Source of the DNA: Candidatus Acetatifactor stercoripullorum
Lineage (GTDB): Bacteria; Bacillota; Clostridia; Lachnospirales; Lachnospiraceae
Assembly (NCBI GenBank): GCA_019114005.1
Contig: DXGH01000064.1
Span: 16,440 to 80,439 of the forward strand
Reading direction: 5' to 3'
DNA length: 64,000 nt
Shown here: in pieces, positions 32,826 to 43,060 of the stretch
Position numbering within the stretch: the first letter of the stretch is position 1
Layout: each line of letters opens with the position of its first letter
Position numbers and translations under genes: made by a program
Notes under the pieces: generated by a model
What the model was told of the DNA's origin: nothing
The model's input: only the letters and a program-made list of their open reading frames with translations
Database searches by the model: none

Positions 32826-33809
32826 TTGAAGAAGATTCAAAAATATACTTTTTTGGTGATGCTTTTCGTGTTTGGGGCGGTGTATTTGACCTTTGGGGAC
32901 AACTGGCAGGTTTATGCGAAACCTCTCTGGCAGATGAGAAGCTGGTATCAGGAGACTATGGCAGGAGGGGAGGAAACTGTGAGTGCAGGAGACTCGAAGG
33001 AGGAAGGCTTCGGCAGCATTTCTGGCTCCGACAGCGTCTCCGACTCTGACAGTGTTTCCGGTTCTGACAATGCGGACGACTCTTTACAGGAAGAAAGCCA
33101 GGCTCCTGCTACTGGAGAGGGAGATGGGACGGAGAATTTGACTGGACAGGGTGACCAAAATGGTCAATCACAGGAGCCGCCCCAGCTCATTGTTTCCCGC
33201 AGGCCGGAGGATGTGGAATACCGGACTGTGGAGGATGATTATTTCAAGGATGCGCTTTTCATAGGAGATTCTCGGACTGTGGGACTGTATGATTATGGCG
33301 GACTGGAGGATACGGCGACCTTTTACGCGTCCACCGGACTGACCATATATAAGCTTTTGGATGCGGAGATTGTTACGGTTCCCGGACAGAAGGAGAAGCT
33401 GACTGTGGAGGAAGCGTTACAGCAATATTCCTTCTCGAAAATTTATTTGATGATTGGCATCAACGAGATGGGAACGGGCACCGTGGAAACCTTTATGGAA
33501 AAATATAAAGAGGTGGTAAACCGCATTCAAGAGCTGCAGCCTAATGCCATTATTTATTTACAGGGCATCATGAAGGTGACCACAGAGCGTTCCAGCCAGG
33601 GAGATTATATCACAAATGAGGGAATCGAGGCCCGTAATACGGAGATAGAAAAGCTTGCGGATTATGTGAAGGTATACTATCTTGACGTAAATCCTCTTAT
33701 CTGCGACGAGACAGGGGGCATGAATCCTGATTATACCTTCGACGGCGTGCATTTAAAGGCACAGTATGTAACCATCTGGAAGGACTTTTTAAAATCCCAT
33801 GCACTGTAA
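32826..33809 (+). CDS. SGNH/GDSL-hydrolase-like secreted protein with Ser-Asp linker
   Basis: DALFIGDSRTVGLYDYGG block I, IYLMIGINEMGTG, DGVHLKAQY; SGSDSVSDSDSVSGSDNADD linker. Confidence 0.85.
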   Translation: MKKIQKYTFLVMLFVFGAVYLTFGDNWQVYAKPLWQMRSWYQETMAGGEETVSAGDSKEEGFGSISGSDSVSDSDSVSGSDNADDSLQEESQAPATGEGDGTENLTGQGDQNGQSQEPPQLIVSRRPEDVEYRTVEDDYFKDALFIGDSRTVGLYDYGGLEDTATFYASTGLTIYKLLDAEIVTVPGQKEKLTVEEALQQYSFSKIYLMIGINEMGTGTVETFMEKYKEVVNRIQELQPNAIIYLQGIMKVTTERSSQGDYITNEGIEARNTEIEKLADYVKVYYLDVNPLICDETGGMNPDYTFDGVHLKAQYVTIWKDFLKSHAL

Positions 33810-33856
33810 GGGAAAATGGGAAAGGGAATATAGAAATCCACCGGGGGAATACAAAA

Positions 33857-34888
33857 ATGGAACAGATGCCTTGTGTGCAGAAGAAAGGACAGAGGCCGGT
33901 GAATCAAAAAATTGTGGATATGCACTGTGACACAGTGGCTGAGATTTTTGAAAGGGAGAGAAAGGGGAAAAAGACTGGACTTAGAGAAAACGGCCTGCAG
34001 CTTGACTTAAAGCGCATGGAGAAAAGCGGATATCTGCTCCAGAATTTTGCCCTGTTTGTGGACCAGGAGGAGTGCACAGACCCTTGGGAGAGGGTCTGCG
34101 CACTTTATGAAATTTACGCGAGAGAGCTTTCCTGCAATGAGGAAAAAATTGTGCCTGTGCTTTCTTATGAGGATATTGTAACAAACGAAAAGACTGGGAA
34201 ATTGTCTGCGCTCCTGACAGTGGAGGAAGGCGCCGTGTGCAAGGGAGAAGCACAAAAGCTGCAAAAGCTGTACCACATGGGGGTCCGCATGATGACGCTT
34301 ACCTGGAATTATCCCAATGAGCTGGGGTACCCAAATAGAAATGGCCGCCCGGAAAAAGAAAAAGGGCTTACCGAAAGGGGAAGAGAGTTTGTATTTTGGA
34401 TGGAGCGCATGGGAATGATTGTGGATGTGTCTCATTTGTCCGACAAAGGATTTTATGATGTGCTGGAATGCGCAAAAAAGCCTTTCGTGGCGAGCCACTC
34501 CAATGCCAGGGCAGTCTGTCCTTGTGCCAGAAATCTGACGGATTCCATGATACGCAGTCTGGGAGAGAGGGGCGGTGTGATGGGGCTGAATTACTATGTG
34601 GACTTTCTTCTGGAGGCACAGTGTATTCCCCGGGGAAAGGAGGCGCGCATACAGGCAATTTTAAATGCTGCGGTGAACCATGCAAGACATATTGTGGACG
34701 TGGGCGGAATGGAGGTACTGGGACTTGGCAGCGACTTTGACGGTATCGATGTCAACGAAGCGCTGCCCGGAGCACAGAGCGTGGAGAGGCTCTGGGATGC
34801 TCTCCATGGGGCAGGCTTTACCCAGTCCCAGCTGGATGGGATATTTTCTGAAAACGTGCTTCGGGTATACCGGGAAATTTTAAAATAA
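33857..34888 (+). CDS. Membrane dipeptidase (peptidase M19)
   Basis: VDMHCDTVAEIF, MIVDVSHLSDKGFYDVLE, FVASHSNARAVCPCARNLTD, LGLGSDFDGID. Confidence 0.94.
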   Translation: MEQMPCVQKKGQRPVNQKIVDMHCDTVAEIFERERKGKKTGLRENGLQLDLKRMEKSGYLLQNFALFVDQEECTDPWERVCALYEIYARELSCNEEKIVPVLSYEDIVTNEKTGKLSALLTVEEGAVCKGEAQKLQKLYHMGVRMMTLTWNYPNELGYPNRNGRPEKEKGLTERGREFVFWMERMGMIVDVSHLSDKGFYDVLECAKKPFVASHSNARAVCPCARNLTDSMIRSLGERGGVMGLNYYVDFLLEAQCIPRGKEARIQAILNAAVNHARHIVDVGGMEVLGLGSDFDGIDVNEALPGAQSVERLWDALHGAGFTQSQLDGIFSENVLRVYREILK

Positions 34889-34929
34889 AGCGGACAAGGA
34901 GAGCCTTTTTATGGCGTTTTTATTGATTT

Positions 34930-35453
34930 AAGTGACAAACAGATACTGGCCAGGATTCTGAAGGAAACGGTCAGTGAATTTGCAGGATGTTCTATGAAGA
35001 ACCAATATGCCTTTTGTTGGAGGAATGACTCAGGAGGACAAGGTGGCCAACGAAGGCCAGGTGACTTTTGACATACGCTTTCATGCGGTTACGCCGGGGA
35101 TGGAGCAGGTAAAGCTGATCATCAATGTGGAAGCGCAGAAGAGCTTTACACCAGGCTATGACATTGTAACCCGTGCAGTCTATTATTGTGCAAGACTGCT
35201 GTCCTCACAGATGGGAGTGGAATTCACGCCTAAGTCCTATGACGGAATTAAGAAAGTATATTCTATCTGGATTTGCTTTGACGTGCCGGAGTATGCGGAG
35301 AATACCATTACAGAATATAAAATACAGCCAAACTCTTTATATGGGGATTTTCAGGGAAAGGTGCGGTATGATTTGTTTTCGGCAGTGATGGTATGCCTTG
35401 GGAAAAAAGAGGATTTATCTGCAGGAAGCAGTCTGCATAGGCTGCTGGAGGCA
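34930..35453 (+). pseudogene. Decayed Rpn/PD-(D/E)XK nuclease-transposase gene (5' part frameshifted, 3' part lost)
   Basis: LSDKQILARILKETVSEFAGCS and [15 protein letters not shown]...[29 protein letters not shown] match the intact copy at 47469-48449; a net ~62-nt deletion after tgttct breaks the frame. Confidence 0.85.
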
Positions 35454-36104
35454 GACCTTGAGCTTGGAGGAACGGATCAGACCTTCAACCTATTGATGGG
35501 GAGAGCGCTTCAGAAGGAAATGGGAATGGAACCACAGGCGGCCTTGTTTATGCCCATACTGGAAGGCATTGACGGAGTGGAAAAAATGAGCAAGAGCCTG
35601 GGCAACTACATTGGAATTGATGAGGACGCCAGGGTGATGTTTCAGAAGGTGATGCAGATACCGGATCACAGGATCATAAAATACTTTGAGCTGGCTACAG
35701 ACATTCTGCCCGAAGAGCTTCAAAAAATCAAGGAACAGCTGGCGGATGGCATAAATCCCAGGGACAGCAAGCGGCTGCTTGCAAGAACTATAACACGGCT
35801 CTACCACAGTGAAGAGGAAACGAAGGAGGCAGAACGGTTCTTTACGGAGGCCTTTGTGCAAAGGAAGGTGCCTCAAAGACCGGATACGCTGCAGGTAGTG
35901 ATGGATCAGGGTACTTTGTACGACTGCCTCCGCCCTTTGGTGCAGGCCCGGGTGATTCACAGCGGAAATGAATTCAAAAGGCTGCTGAGCCAGGGCGGCG
36001 TACAAAAAAACGGACAGCCTGTGGAAAAGCTGGAGGAAGGCATACGGACGGGGGATGTGCTCAAGGTGGGCAAGGGGAAATTTGTACGGCTGGAGCTGGT
36101 ATAA
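35007..36104 (+). CDS. Chimeric ORF: Rpn nuclease-like N-terminus fused in frame to the C-terminal half of a tyrosyl-tRNA synthetase
   Basis: N-terminus matches Rpn paralogue up to SSLHRLL, then [19 protein letters not shown]...[15 protein letters not shown]...[49 protein letters not shown] (TyrRS KMSKS loop plus S4 domain). The N-terminal HIGH half is absent. Confidence 0.9.
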   Translation: MPFVGGMTQEDKVANEGQVTFDIRFHAVTPGMEQVKLIINVEAQKSFTPGYDIVTRAVYYCARLLSSQMGVEFTPKSYDGIKKVYSIWICFDVPEYAENTITEYKIQPNSLYGDFQGKVRYDLFSAVMVCLGKKEDLSAGSSLHRLLEADLELGGTDQTFNLLMGRALQKEMGMEPQAALFMPILEGIDGVEKMSKSLGNYIGIDEDARVMFQKVMQIPDHRIIKYFELATDILPEELQKIKEQLADGINPRDSKRLLARTITRLYHSEEETKEAERFFTEAFVQRKVPQRPDTLQVVMDQGTLYDCLRPLVQARVIHSGNEFKRLLSQGGVQKNGQPVEKLEEGIRTGDVLKVGKGKFVRLELV

Positions 36105-36256
36105 ACAAATAGGAGAGGAAAATACTGCGCAGAAAAGCAGTGCTGGCTCATCTGCAAGGAAAGTGGTTTTAAAAACTATTTCATGTTGAATTGTCCTATG
36201 AAAAGTGGTATTCTATGCTCTGTGAAGCAAAATAATCGGAAAGGTAAATCTGCAGT

Positions 36257-37156
36257 ATGAGTGAAGCGTACCACATTGTAAGCGACGGCTCCTGTGATCT
36301 GCCGCCTGCGCTTGTAAGGGAAATCGGGGTAACGGTGGTTCCCTTTTATGTGTCTTTTGGGGACGAGAATTATCAAAAGGAGATAGAAGAGATCGGGATC
36401 AGGGAGTTTTATCAGAAGATGGTGGACAATCCCAAGATATATCCCAAATCCTCCATGCCCTCTGTGCAGGACTATGTGGAGGTGTTTGAGCCTCTTGTCC
36501 GGGAGGGAAAGCCTGTAATCTGCATCTGCATCACCACCAAATTCAGCGGCTCCATGCAGTCTGCGCTGAATGCAAGGCAGATGCTCTTAGAGGAATATCC
36601 GGAGGCAGAGATCACCGTCATGGATGCCACGGTAAATACGGTTTTACAGGGACTTTTGGTGCTGGAGGCCGTGCGCCTTAGAGACAGGGGCACAAGCTGC
36701 CAGGATACCATAAAGCGTCTGGAGGAAATCAAAGGCACCGGCAGAATTTTCTTTACCATCGGCGGTATGGAATATCTGCAGCATGGAGGCAGAATCGGAA
36801 AGGTGGCCGGGGTGGCGGGAAGCGTGCTGGGAATCCGGCCGGTGATCACCCTAAAGCAGGGAGAAATTTTCCCGTCCGCCATCGGAAGAAGCCGCCGCAA
36901 AACCATGGATAAAACCATAGAGCTTTTGCTTGCTTATCTGGATGAGCTGAAGGCGGACATCAGAGATTATACCATAGCGGTGGGCTATGGATATGACGAA
37001 AAGGAGGCGCAGGAGTACAGAGACAGACTGCTTGACACTTTGCAAAAGAAGTGCTATGCGATTTCTCAAGTCCCTATTTATCAGATCGGAGCCACCATAG
37101 GAGTGCACACGGGGCCGTATCCCATCGGTATCGGCATACTCCGCAAGGCATTTTAA
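36257..37156 (+). CDS. DegV-family fatty-acid-binding protein
   Basis: IVSDGSCDLPPALVREIGVTVVPFYVSFGDENY...SGSMQSALNAR...GIGILRKAF. Confidence 0.94.
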   Translation: MSEAYHIVSDGSCDLPPALVREIGVTVVPFYVSFGDENYQKEIEEIGIREFYQKMVDNPKIYPKSSMPSVQDYVEVFEPLVREGKPVICICITTKFSGSMQSALNARQMLLEEYPEAEITVMDATVNTVLQGLLVLEAVRLRDRGTSCQDTIKRLEEIKGTGRIFFTIGGMEYLQHGGRIGKVAGVAGSVLGIRPVITLKQGEIFPSAIGRSRRKTMDKTIELLLAYLDELKADIRDYTIAVGYGYDEKEAQEYRDRLLDTLQKKCYAISQVPIYQIGATIGVHTGPYPIGIGILRKAF

Positions 37157-37962
37157 TCTGCACAGGCATGGAAAAGCTCTTTGATATGGGCAAAAGCGAA
37201 GCTTGGAGGAAAGGGCGTATTTTTTAAATCCTCCGGCTTTGCCTCCCCTGTGAATACTACGCAGGTATCCACACCGCCGTTGATGCCGCAGGCAATGTCT
37301 GTGTAAAGCCTGTCGCCCACAACCAGGGTTTCTTCGGGAGAAAAGCCGGAATGAGAGAGACACAGATCCACCACAGCCCGGCTTGGCTTTCCAAGATAGA
37401 TGGGCTTTTTGTCTGTGGTTTGGGAAATCATCTGGCAGATTGCGCCGCAGTCCGGTATGAAACCAAAGTCAACGGGACAGCGCAGGTCCGGATTGGTTGC
37501 ATAAAAAGGCACATCTGTGGTGGACAGCACCTTGCAGATATGGGTCAGCTTGGCGTAGGTCAGCTCGCTGTCATAGGCAGCCACCACACAGGCAATGCCC
37601 TCCTCACAGCATTCGGTGACATGGAGGGCATTTTTTCTAAGCTCCTCCACAAAGGAAGCGGTCCCAAGCACAAAGATTTTGTCCTGCGAGAAATGCTCCT
37701 TTAAAAAGCGCAGGGTCATGTACCCGGAGGTGACAAACTGTTCCTTCGTGGTGTGAAGTCCAAAGGCAGTGCGGAATTTTTCCACGTAATCAGCGCCGCT
37801 TTTGGTGGAGTTGTTGGTAATGAAATAGGTCTTGCCGCCTATGGAGTCAATGTAGGACAGCAGTTCGGCGCTTCCTTCATATAAGGTATCCCCCACTGCC
37901 AGGGTGCCGTCTATATCAAATAAAAACAATTTCTTTTTTTTCAATTTTTCCCGTAATGTCAT
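37153..37962 (-). CDS. HAD-IIA-family phosphatase (NagD/AraL-like)
   Basis: KLFLFDIDGTLAVGDTLYEGS, FITNNSTKSGADYVEK, LVVGDRLYTDIACGINGGVDTCVVFTGE. Confidence 0.92.
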   Translation of the reverse strand: MTLREKLKKKKLFLFDIDGTLAVGDTLYEGSAELLSYIDSIGGKTYFITNNSTKSGADYVEKFRTAFGLHTTKEQFVTSGYMTLRFLKEHFSQDKIFVLGTASFVEELRKNALHVTECCEEGIACVVAAYDSELTYAKLTHICKVLSTTDVPFYATNPDLRCPVDFGFIPDCGAICQMISQTTDKKPIYLGKPSRAVVDLCLSHSGFSPEETLVVGDRLYTDIACGINGGVDTCVVFTGEAKPEDLKNTPFPPSFAFAHIKELFHACAD

Positions 37963-38082
37963 AAGATATCTCCTTACTGCAACGAGTATAGCAAATGTCT
38001 CCCCATAAGGCAAGCGGGGGAATGACAAATCCCGGCGCCTTGTGTTAAAATAGGGACAGCTTAAGAAAGGAACAGGTGTAAA

Positions 38083-38835
38083 ATGAAATTAATATCCTGG
38101 AATGTAAATGGTCTGCGGGCCTGCCTGCAGAAGGGTTTTCTTGACTTTTTTCACCAGGCGGACGCCGACGTGTTCTGCCTGCAGGAGACGAAGCTGCAGA
38201 AGGGTCAGCACGATCTTGATCTGCCCGGCTATTATCAGTATTGGAATTATGCGGAGAAAAAGGGATACTCCGGAACCGCTCTTTTTACCAAGGAAAAACC
38301 CTTGTCCGTCACCTATGGCATGGGTGTGGAGGAGCATGATCATGAGGGACGCATCATTACGGCGGAATATCCTGACTTTTATGTGGTCACGGTATATACC
38401 CCTAATTCCCAGAGGGAACTGACCAGGCTGGAATACCGGTGTCGGTGGGAGGCTGATTTTTTGGCCTATCTGAAAAGGCTGGAGGAGAAAAAGCCTGTGA
38501 TCTTCTGTGGCGATTTGAATGTGGCCCATCAGGAAATCGATTTAAAAAATCCCAAGACCAATCACAATAATGCCGGATTTACAGATCAGGAGAGGGAATG
38601 CTTCAGCAGACTTTTAGAAAACGGCTTTATAGATACCTTCCGCTATTTTTATCCGGACAAGGAAGGAATTTATTCCTGGTGGTCTTATATGTTCCAGGCC
38701 AGGGCAAAGAACGCCGGGTGGCGCATCGACTATTTTGTGACCTCTAAGGCGCTTAAGGAGCGGCTTTTGGACGCTAAAATCCATACCCAGGTGCTGGGTT
38801 CGGATCACTGCCCGGTGGAGCTTACCCTGAAATAA
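38083..38835 (+). CDS. Exodeoxyribonuclease III
   Basis: [59 protein letters not shown]. Confidence 0.96.
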   Translation: MKLISWNVNGLRACLQKGFLDFFHQADADVFCLQETKLQKGQHDLDLPGYYQYWNYAEKKGYSGTALFTKEKPLSVTYGMGVEEHDHEGRIITAEYPDFYVVTVYTPNSQRELTRLEYRCRWEADFLAYLKRLEEKKPVIFCGDLNVAHQEIDLKNPKTNHNNAGFTDQERECFSRLLENGFIDTFRYFYPDKEGIYSWWSYMFQARAKNAGWRIDYFVTSKALKERLLDAKIHTQVLGSDHCPVELTLK

Positions 38836-38909
38836 AGCGCCGGTTCTTTAAAGAGTTGGCGCTTCTCACAGGGGGCTATGGACGGAAAGGTACGGGGAGA
38901 GAAAGCGAA

Positions 38910-39530
38910 ATGGAGAAAAAGAAACGTCTGACCAGAGCATTTTTTGCCAGAGACGGGATTACGGTGGCAAGGGAGCTTTTGGGGAAAATACTGGTACATG
39001 AAACGCCCCTTGGGACGGTGCGGGGAATCATTACGGAAACAGAAGCCTATATGGGGGAGGAGGACAAGGGCTCCCACACCTACGGAGGCAGGCGCACTGA
39101 CCGCACAGAGCCTATGTATCATAAGGGAGGCACCTCCTATGTGTATCTGATCTACGGTATGTACAGCTGTATGAATATAGCGGCTATGAGAGAGGATATC
39201 CCCCAGGCGGTGCTGCTTCGCAGTGTGATTCCCGCAGATGCGCAGTCAGAGCGGATCATGCTGGATTTAAGACTTGCACCCTTAAACCAAAAGAGAAAGC
39301 GGGCGGGAAAGGAGTCCAACATTAAAAAGCACCTTGCGGACGGGCCGGGAAAGCTGTGCATAGCCATGGGAATTTCCAGGTCGGACAATGATGTGGATAT
39401 GACAAAAAGCAAGGAATTTTATGTGACAGAGGGGCAGGAAATCCGGACGGAAGAAATCAAAGCGGGAAAGAGAATCGGGATCGACTACGCCGGGGAGGCG
39501 GCAGATTACCTTTGGAGATTTTACTTATGA
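38910..39530 (+). CDS. DNA-3-methyladenine glycosylase (MPG/AAG family)
   Basis: ARDGITVARELLGKILVHE, ITETEAYMGEEDKGSHTYGGRRTDRTEPMYHKGGTSYVYLIYGMYSCMNI. Confidence 0.95.
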   Translation: MEKKKRLTRAFFARDGITVARELLGKILVHETPLGTVRGIITETEAYMGEEDKGSHTYGGRRTDRTEPMYHKGGTSYVYLIYGMYSCMNIAAMREDIPQAVLLRSVIPADAQSERIMLDLRLAPLNQKRKRAGKESNIKKHLADGPGKLCIAMGISRSDNDVDMTKSKEFYVTEGQEIRTEEIKAGKRIGIDYAGEAADYLWRFYL

Positions 39531-42500
39531 GCCTACGTTTTTATTTTGGGCCTTCGGGCAGCGGAAAAAGCAGACAGCTGTATCAGGAGATGGTGGAGCG
39601 GGCCGGAAAAGAGCCGGACCGGAATTTTTTTATCATTGTACCGGATCAGTTTACTATGGAGACACAAAAGGATTTGGTGGTCTTAAGTCCCAGAGGGGGT
39701 ATCTTAAACATTGACGTGCTCAGCTTCGGACGCCTCAGCTATCGCATTTTGGAGGAGGTGGGCAGGAAGGAAACCCCCATTTTGGATGACACGGGAAAGA
39801 GCCTGGTTTTGCAGAAGGTGGCCGCCGGGCTTGTGGAGGAGCTTCCTGTTTTGGGAAGCCTTTTGCATAAGCAGGGATATATTCATGAGGTGAAAAGCGC
39901 TGTTTCAGAGTTTATGCAGTACGGGATCAGCACTCAGGATGTGTTTACTCTCTCGGAGTATGCCAAAAAGAGAGGAGCCCTTTCCTTGAAGCTGCGGGAT
40001 TTGGGAGTACTGTATCAGGGATTTTCAGACTACATCCGGGACCGTTTTATCACTACGGAGGAAACCCTGGACGTACTGCGAAGGTCCTTAAAAAAGTCAA
40101 GGCTTCTGCCGGACAGTGTGGTGGTATTCGACGGCTTTACAGGATTTACGCCCATACAGGAGCGGGTGATACAGGAAATGATGGGTATCTGCAGGGAGAT
40201 TACCGTCACAGTGACCATGGGCGCGGGAGAAAACCCCTATGAGCAGGACGGAGAACAGAGGCTTTTCCACCTGAGCAAAAAAACTGTCGCCAGACTGGAG
40301 CGGCTGGCAAAAGAGGCTTTGGGCGGCGCAGGCGTAGAGCGGCAAAGGGATGTGTTTCTCCTGCCCGGAGAGAAGGCGCAGCCGGGGGAAAAAGTCCTTT
40401 CCGGCGAGGCGGCCGGGCGCTGTCAGGTGATGAGAAATCCCCATCACCGCTTCTGTAAAGCGCCTGCCCTGGCGGCCCTGGAGAAAAATCTTTTCCGCTA
40501 CCGGGTGGAGCCCTATGAGGAGGAGACCCTGGAAATCCGGCTGTTTGAGTCGCTGACCCCCAGGGATGAGGTGCGTCAGGCTGGACTGGAGATCAAACGT
40601 CTGATTCGTGAAACGGGCATGGCGTACCGGGATGTGGCTGTGATCACGGGGGATCTGGAAGCCTATGCTCCCTACGTGGAGACAGAGTTTGAACAGATGG
40701 AAATTCCCTGTTTTATAGACAAAACCAATGGGATTGTGTTAAACCCCATGATCGAATATATCAAAAGCGCCCTTTTATTGTACCTCAGGGATTTTTCCTA
40801 TGAGGCGGTATTCCATTATCTGCGCAGCGGTCTTTCGGATATTCCCAGGCAGGACATCGATGAACTGGAAAATTACTGTATCCGCACGGGGCTTCGGGGC
40901 AGGAGGGCCTATGAGAGAAGGTTTACCCGAAAGACGGAAGAGATGGAGGGGGAGGAGGTTCTTTTGCGGCTCAACGCCATACGGGAACAGCTTATGGGTC
41001 AGATCGGGCTTTTAAGCCTGGAAAAAAGTGGGCTTGCAAAGACCTATGTAAATCATTTGTATGATTTTCTGGTAGAAAACAAGGTACAGGAAAAGCTGGC
41101 TGTCTATGAGGCCTTCTTTCAAAAGGAGGGGCAGCTTTCCAAGGCGCGGGAGTATGCCCAGATATACCGTCTGGTCATGGAGCTTCTGGATCAGATTTAC
41201 GGACTTTTGGGGGAGGAGGAAATCTCCCTGCAGGAATTTTATGATATTTTAGAGGCCGGATTTTTGGAGATTCAGGTGGGAACCATTCCCCAGAATGTGG
41301 ACCGGGTGGTAGCAGGAGACATGGAGCGCACCCGCTTAAAACAGGTAAAGGCACTGTTTTTTCTGGGAGTGAATGACGGAAACATACCAAAGAGTGCCTC
41401 AAAGGGAGGAATTATCTCGGACATGGACCGGGAATTTTTACAGGAATCCAATCTGGAGCTGGCCCCTACGCCCAGACAGCAGATGTATATTCAGAGGCTG
41501 TATCTGTATCTGAATCTGACAAAGCCCTCCCACAGGCTGTATCTGTCCTATGCAAAGGTAAACAGCCAGGGAAAGTCTCTGCGGCCCGCCTATCTGATCG
41601 ATGTGGTAAAGCGGCTTTTCCCCAGGCTCTCCACAGAATATCCCCAAAACCGCAGCGTATTGGAGCAGATTGTCACCAGGAAAGAGGGTATGGGCTATCT
41701 GGCCCAGGGGCTTAGGGAATACGTTCAGGGAAGCCTTTCTGAAAAACAGCAGACGGAATTTTTTACCATATATCAGGCATACGGGGAAGAAGAGGTGCGG
41801 GGAGAAAGAGCCCTTCTGACGCAGGCTGCCTTCAAGCGGTATCAGGAGACAGGACTGTCCGCAGCAGTGGCAAGGGCCCTTTACGGAAAGAATCTGGAAA
41901 ACAGCGTGACCCGGCTGGAAACCTATGCCGCCTGTGCCTGCAGACATTTTCTGCAGTATGGTCTTTCTTTAAAAGAGCGGGAGGAATTTTCCTTTGAAAA
42001 TACAGATATGGGAACGGTGTACCACGGTGTATTGGAGTCCTTTGCCCACAGACTGCAGGAAAGTCCCTACACCTGGTTTGACTTTCCGGAGGAATTTGGA
42101 AGGGAAGCGGTGCACGGGGCATTGGAGTCCCTTGCGGCGGTGTACGGGGATACGGTTCTTTACAGCAGCGCAAGGAACGAGTACGCCATCACCCGCATGG
42201 AGCGGATTCTTACCAGGACGGTGCTTACCCTGCAGAGCCAGCTGAAAAAGGGAAGCTTTCTGCCGGATGTATACGAGGTATCCTTCCACTTTGCGGACAA
42301 GCTGGAGAGCGTCAATGTGGCCCTTTCCCAGGAGGAAAAAATGCGGCTTCAGGGAAGGATAGACCGCATTGACGTGGCACAGGAGGCGGACAAGGTTTAT
42401 GTGAAGGTAATCGATTACAAATCGGGCAGCAGACAGTTTGATCTGGCGGCGCTGTACTATGGACTGCAGCTGCAGCTGGTGGTTTATATGAACGCGGCCA

Positions 42501-43060
42501 TGGAGCTTGAGGCCAAAAAGCATCCGGACAAGGAGATTGTGCCCGCAGCGCTTTTGTACTACCACATCGAGGACCCCACCGTGGAGACGGCCACAGAGCT
42601 GACCCAGGAGGAAATTAATCAACAGCTTTTGGAAAAGCTTCGCATGAACGGCGTGGTGAACAGCCAGCCGGACATTGTAGAGCGGCTTGATAGATATATG
42701 CAGGATCGTTCCGATGTGATTCCTGTGGAGAAAAAGAAGGACGGAAGCTTTTCCTCACGCTCCAGCGTTATGAGCACGAAAGAGCTTAAGGTGCTGTCTG
42801 ATTATGTGAACCACAAGATAAAGAGGATCGGACAAGAGATTCTGGATGGAAGCATAGGCTTAAGCCCTTATGAGCTGGGAACAAGGCAGGCATGCAGCTA
42901 CTGTCCCTATAAAAGGGTATGTGGATTTGACCCGGCAATACCGGGCTGCAACAGAAGAGTTTTGGAAAACCTGGATCAGGAGCAGGCCCTTTTGCGGATG
43001 GAGGAGGAAGCTTATGGCAATCACGTTTACGCCACAACAACAAAGAGTGATCGATCTTAA
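39527..43060 (+). CDS. addB: ATP-dependent helicase/deoxyribonuclease subunit B
   Basis: FGPSGSGKSRQLYQEM, AddB domain order, C-terminal Fe-S Cys motif ACSYCPYKRVCGFDPAIPGC; followed by addA. Confidence 0.94.
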   Translation: MSLRFYFGPSGSGKSRQLYQEMVERAGKEPDRNFFIIVPDQFTMETQKDLVVLSPRGGILNIDVLSFGRLSYRILEEVGRKETPILDDTGKSLVLQKVAAGLVEELPVLGSLLHKQGYIHEVKSAVSEFMQYGISTQDVFTLSEYAKKRGALSLKLRDLGVLYQGFSDYIRDRFITTEETLDVLRRSLKKSRLLPDSVVVFDGFTGFTPIQERVIQEMMGICREITVTVTMGAGENPYEQDGEQRLFHLSKKTVARLERLAKEALGGAGVERQRDVFLLPGEKAQPGEKVLSGEAAGRCQVMRNPHHRFCKAPALAALEKNLFRYRVEPYEEETLEIRLFESLTPRDEVRQAGLEIKRLIRETGMAYRDVAVITGDLEAYAPYVETEFEQMEIPCFIDKTNGIVLNPMIEYIKSALLLYLRDFSYEAVFHYLRSGLSDIPRQDIDELENYCIRTGLRGRRAYERRFTRKTEEMEGEEVLLRLNAIREQLMGQIGLLSLEKSGLAKTYVNHLYDFLVENKVQEKLAVYEAFFQKEGQLSKAREYAQIYRLVMELLDQIYGLLGEEEISLQEFYDILEAGFLEIQVGTIPQNVDRVVAGDMERTRLKQVKALFFLGVNDGNIPKSASKGGIISDMDREFLQESNLELAPTPRQQMYIQRLYLYLNLTKPSHRLYLSYAKVNSQGKSLRPAYLIDVVKRLFPRLSTEYPQNRSVLEQIVTRKEGMGYLAQGLREYVQGSLSEKQQTEFFTIYQAYGEEEVRGERALLTQAAFKRYQETGLSAAVARALYGKNLENSVTRLETYAACACRHFLQYGLSLKEREEFSFENTDMGTVYHGVLESFAHRLQESPYTWFDFPEEFGREAVHGALESLAAVYGDTVLYSSARNEYAITRMERILTRTVLTLQSQLKKGSFLPDVYEVSFHFADKLESVNVALSQEEKMRLQGRIDRIDVAQEADKVYVKVIDYKSGSRQFDLAALYYGLQLQLVVYMNAAMELEAKKHPDKEIVPAALLYYHIEDPTVETATELTQEEINQQLLEKLRMNGVVNSQPDIVERLDRYMQDRSDVIPVEKKKDGSFSSRSSVMSTKELKVLSDYVNHKIKRIGQEILDGSIGLSPYELGTRQACSYCPYKRVCGFDPAIPGCNRRVLENLDQEQALLRMEEEAYGNHVYATTTKSDRS

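Noticed and set aside
35007-36104. Functional tyrosyl-tRNA synthetase (tyrS)
   Set aside because: The HIGH-containing N-terminal half is absent and replaced by Rpn sequence, so aminoacylation by this ORF alone is implausible.
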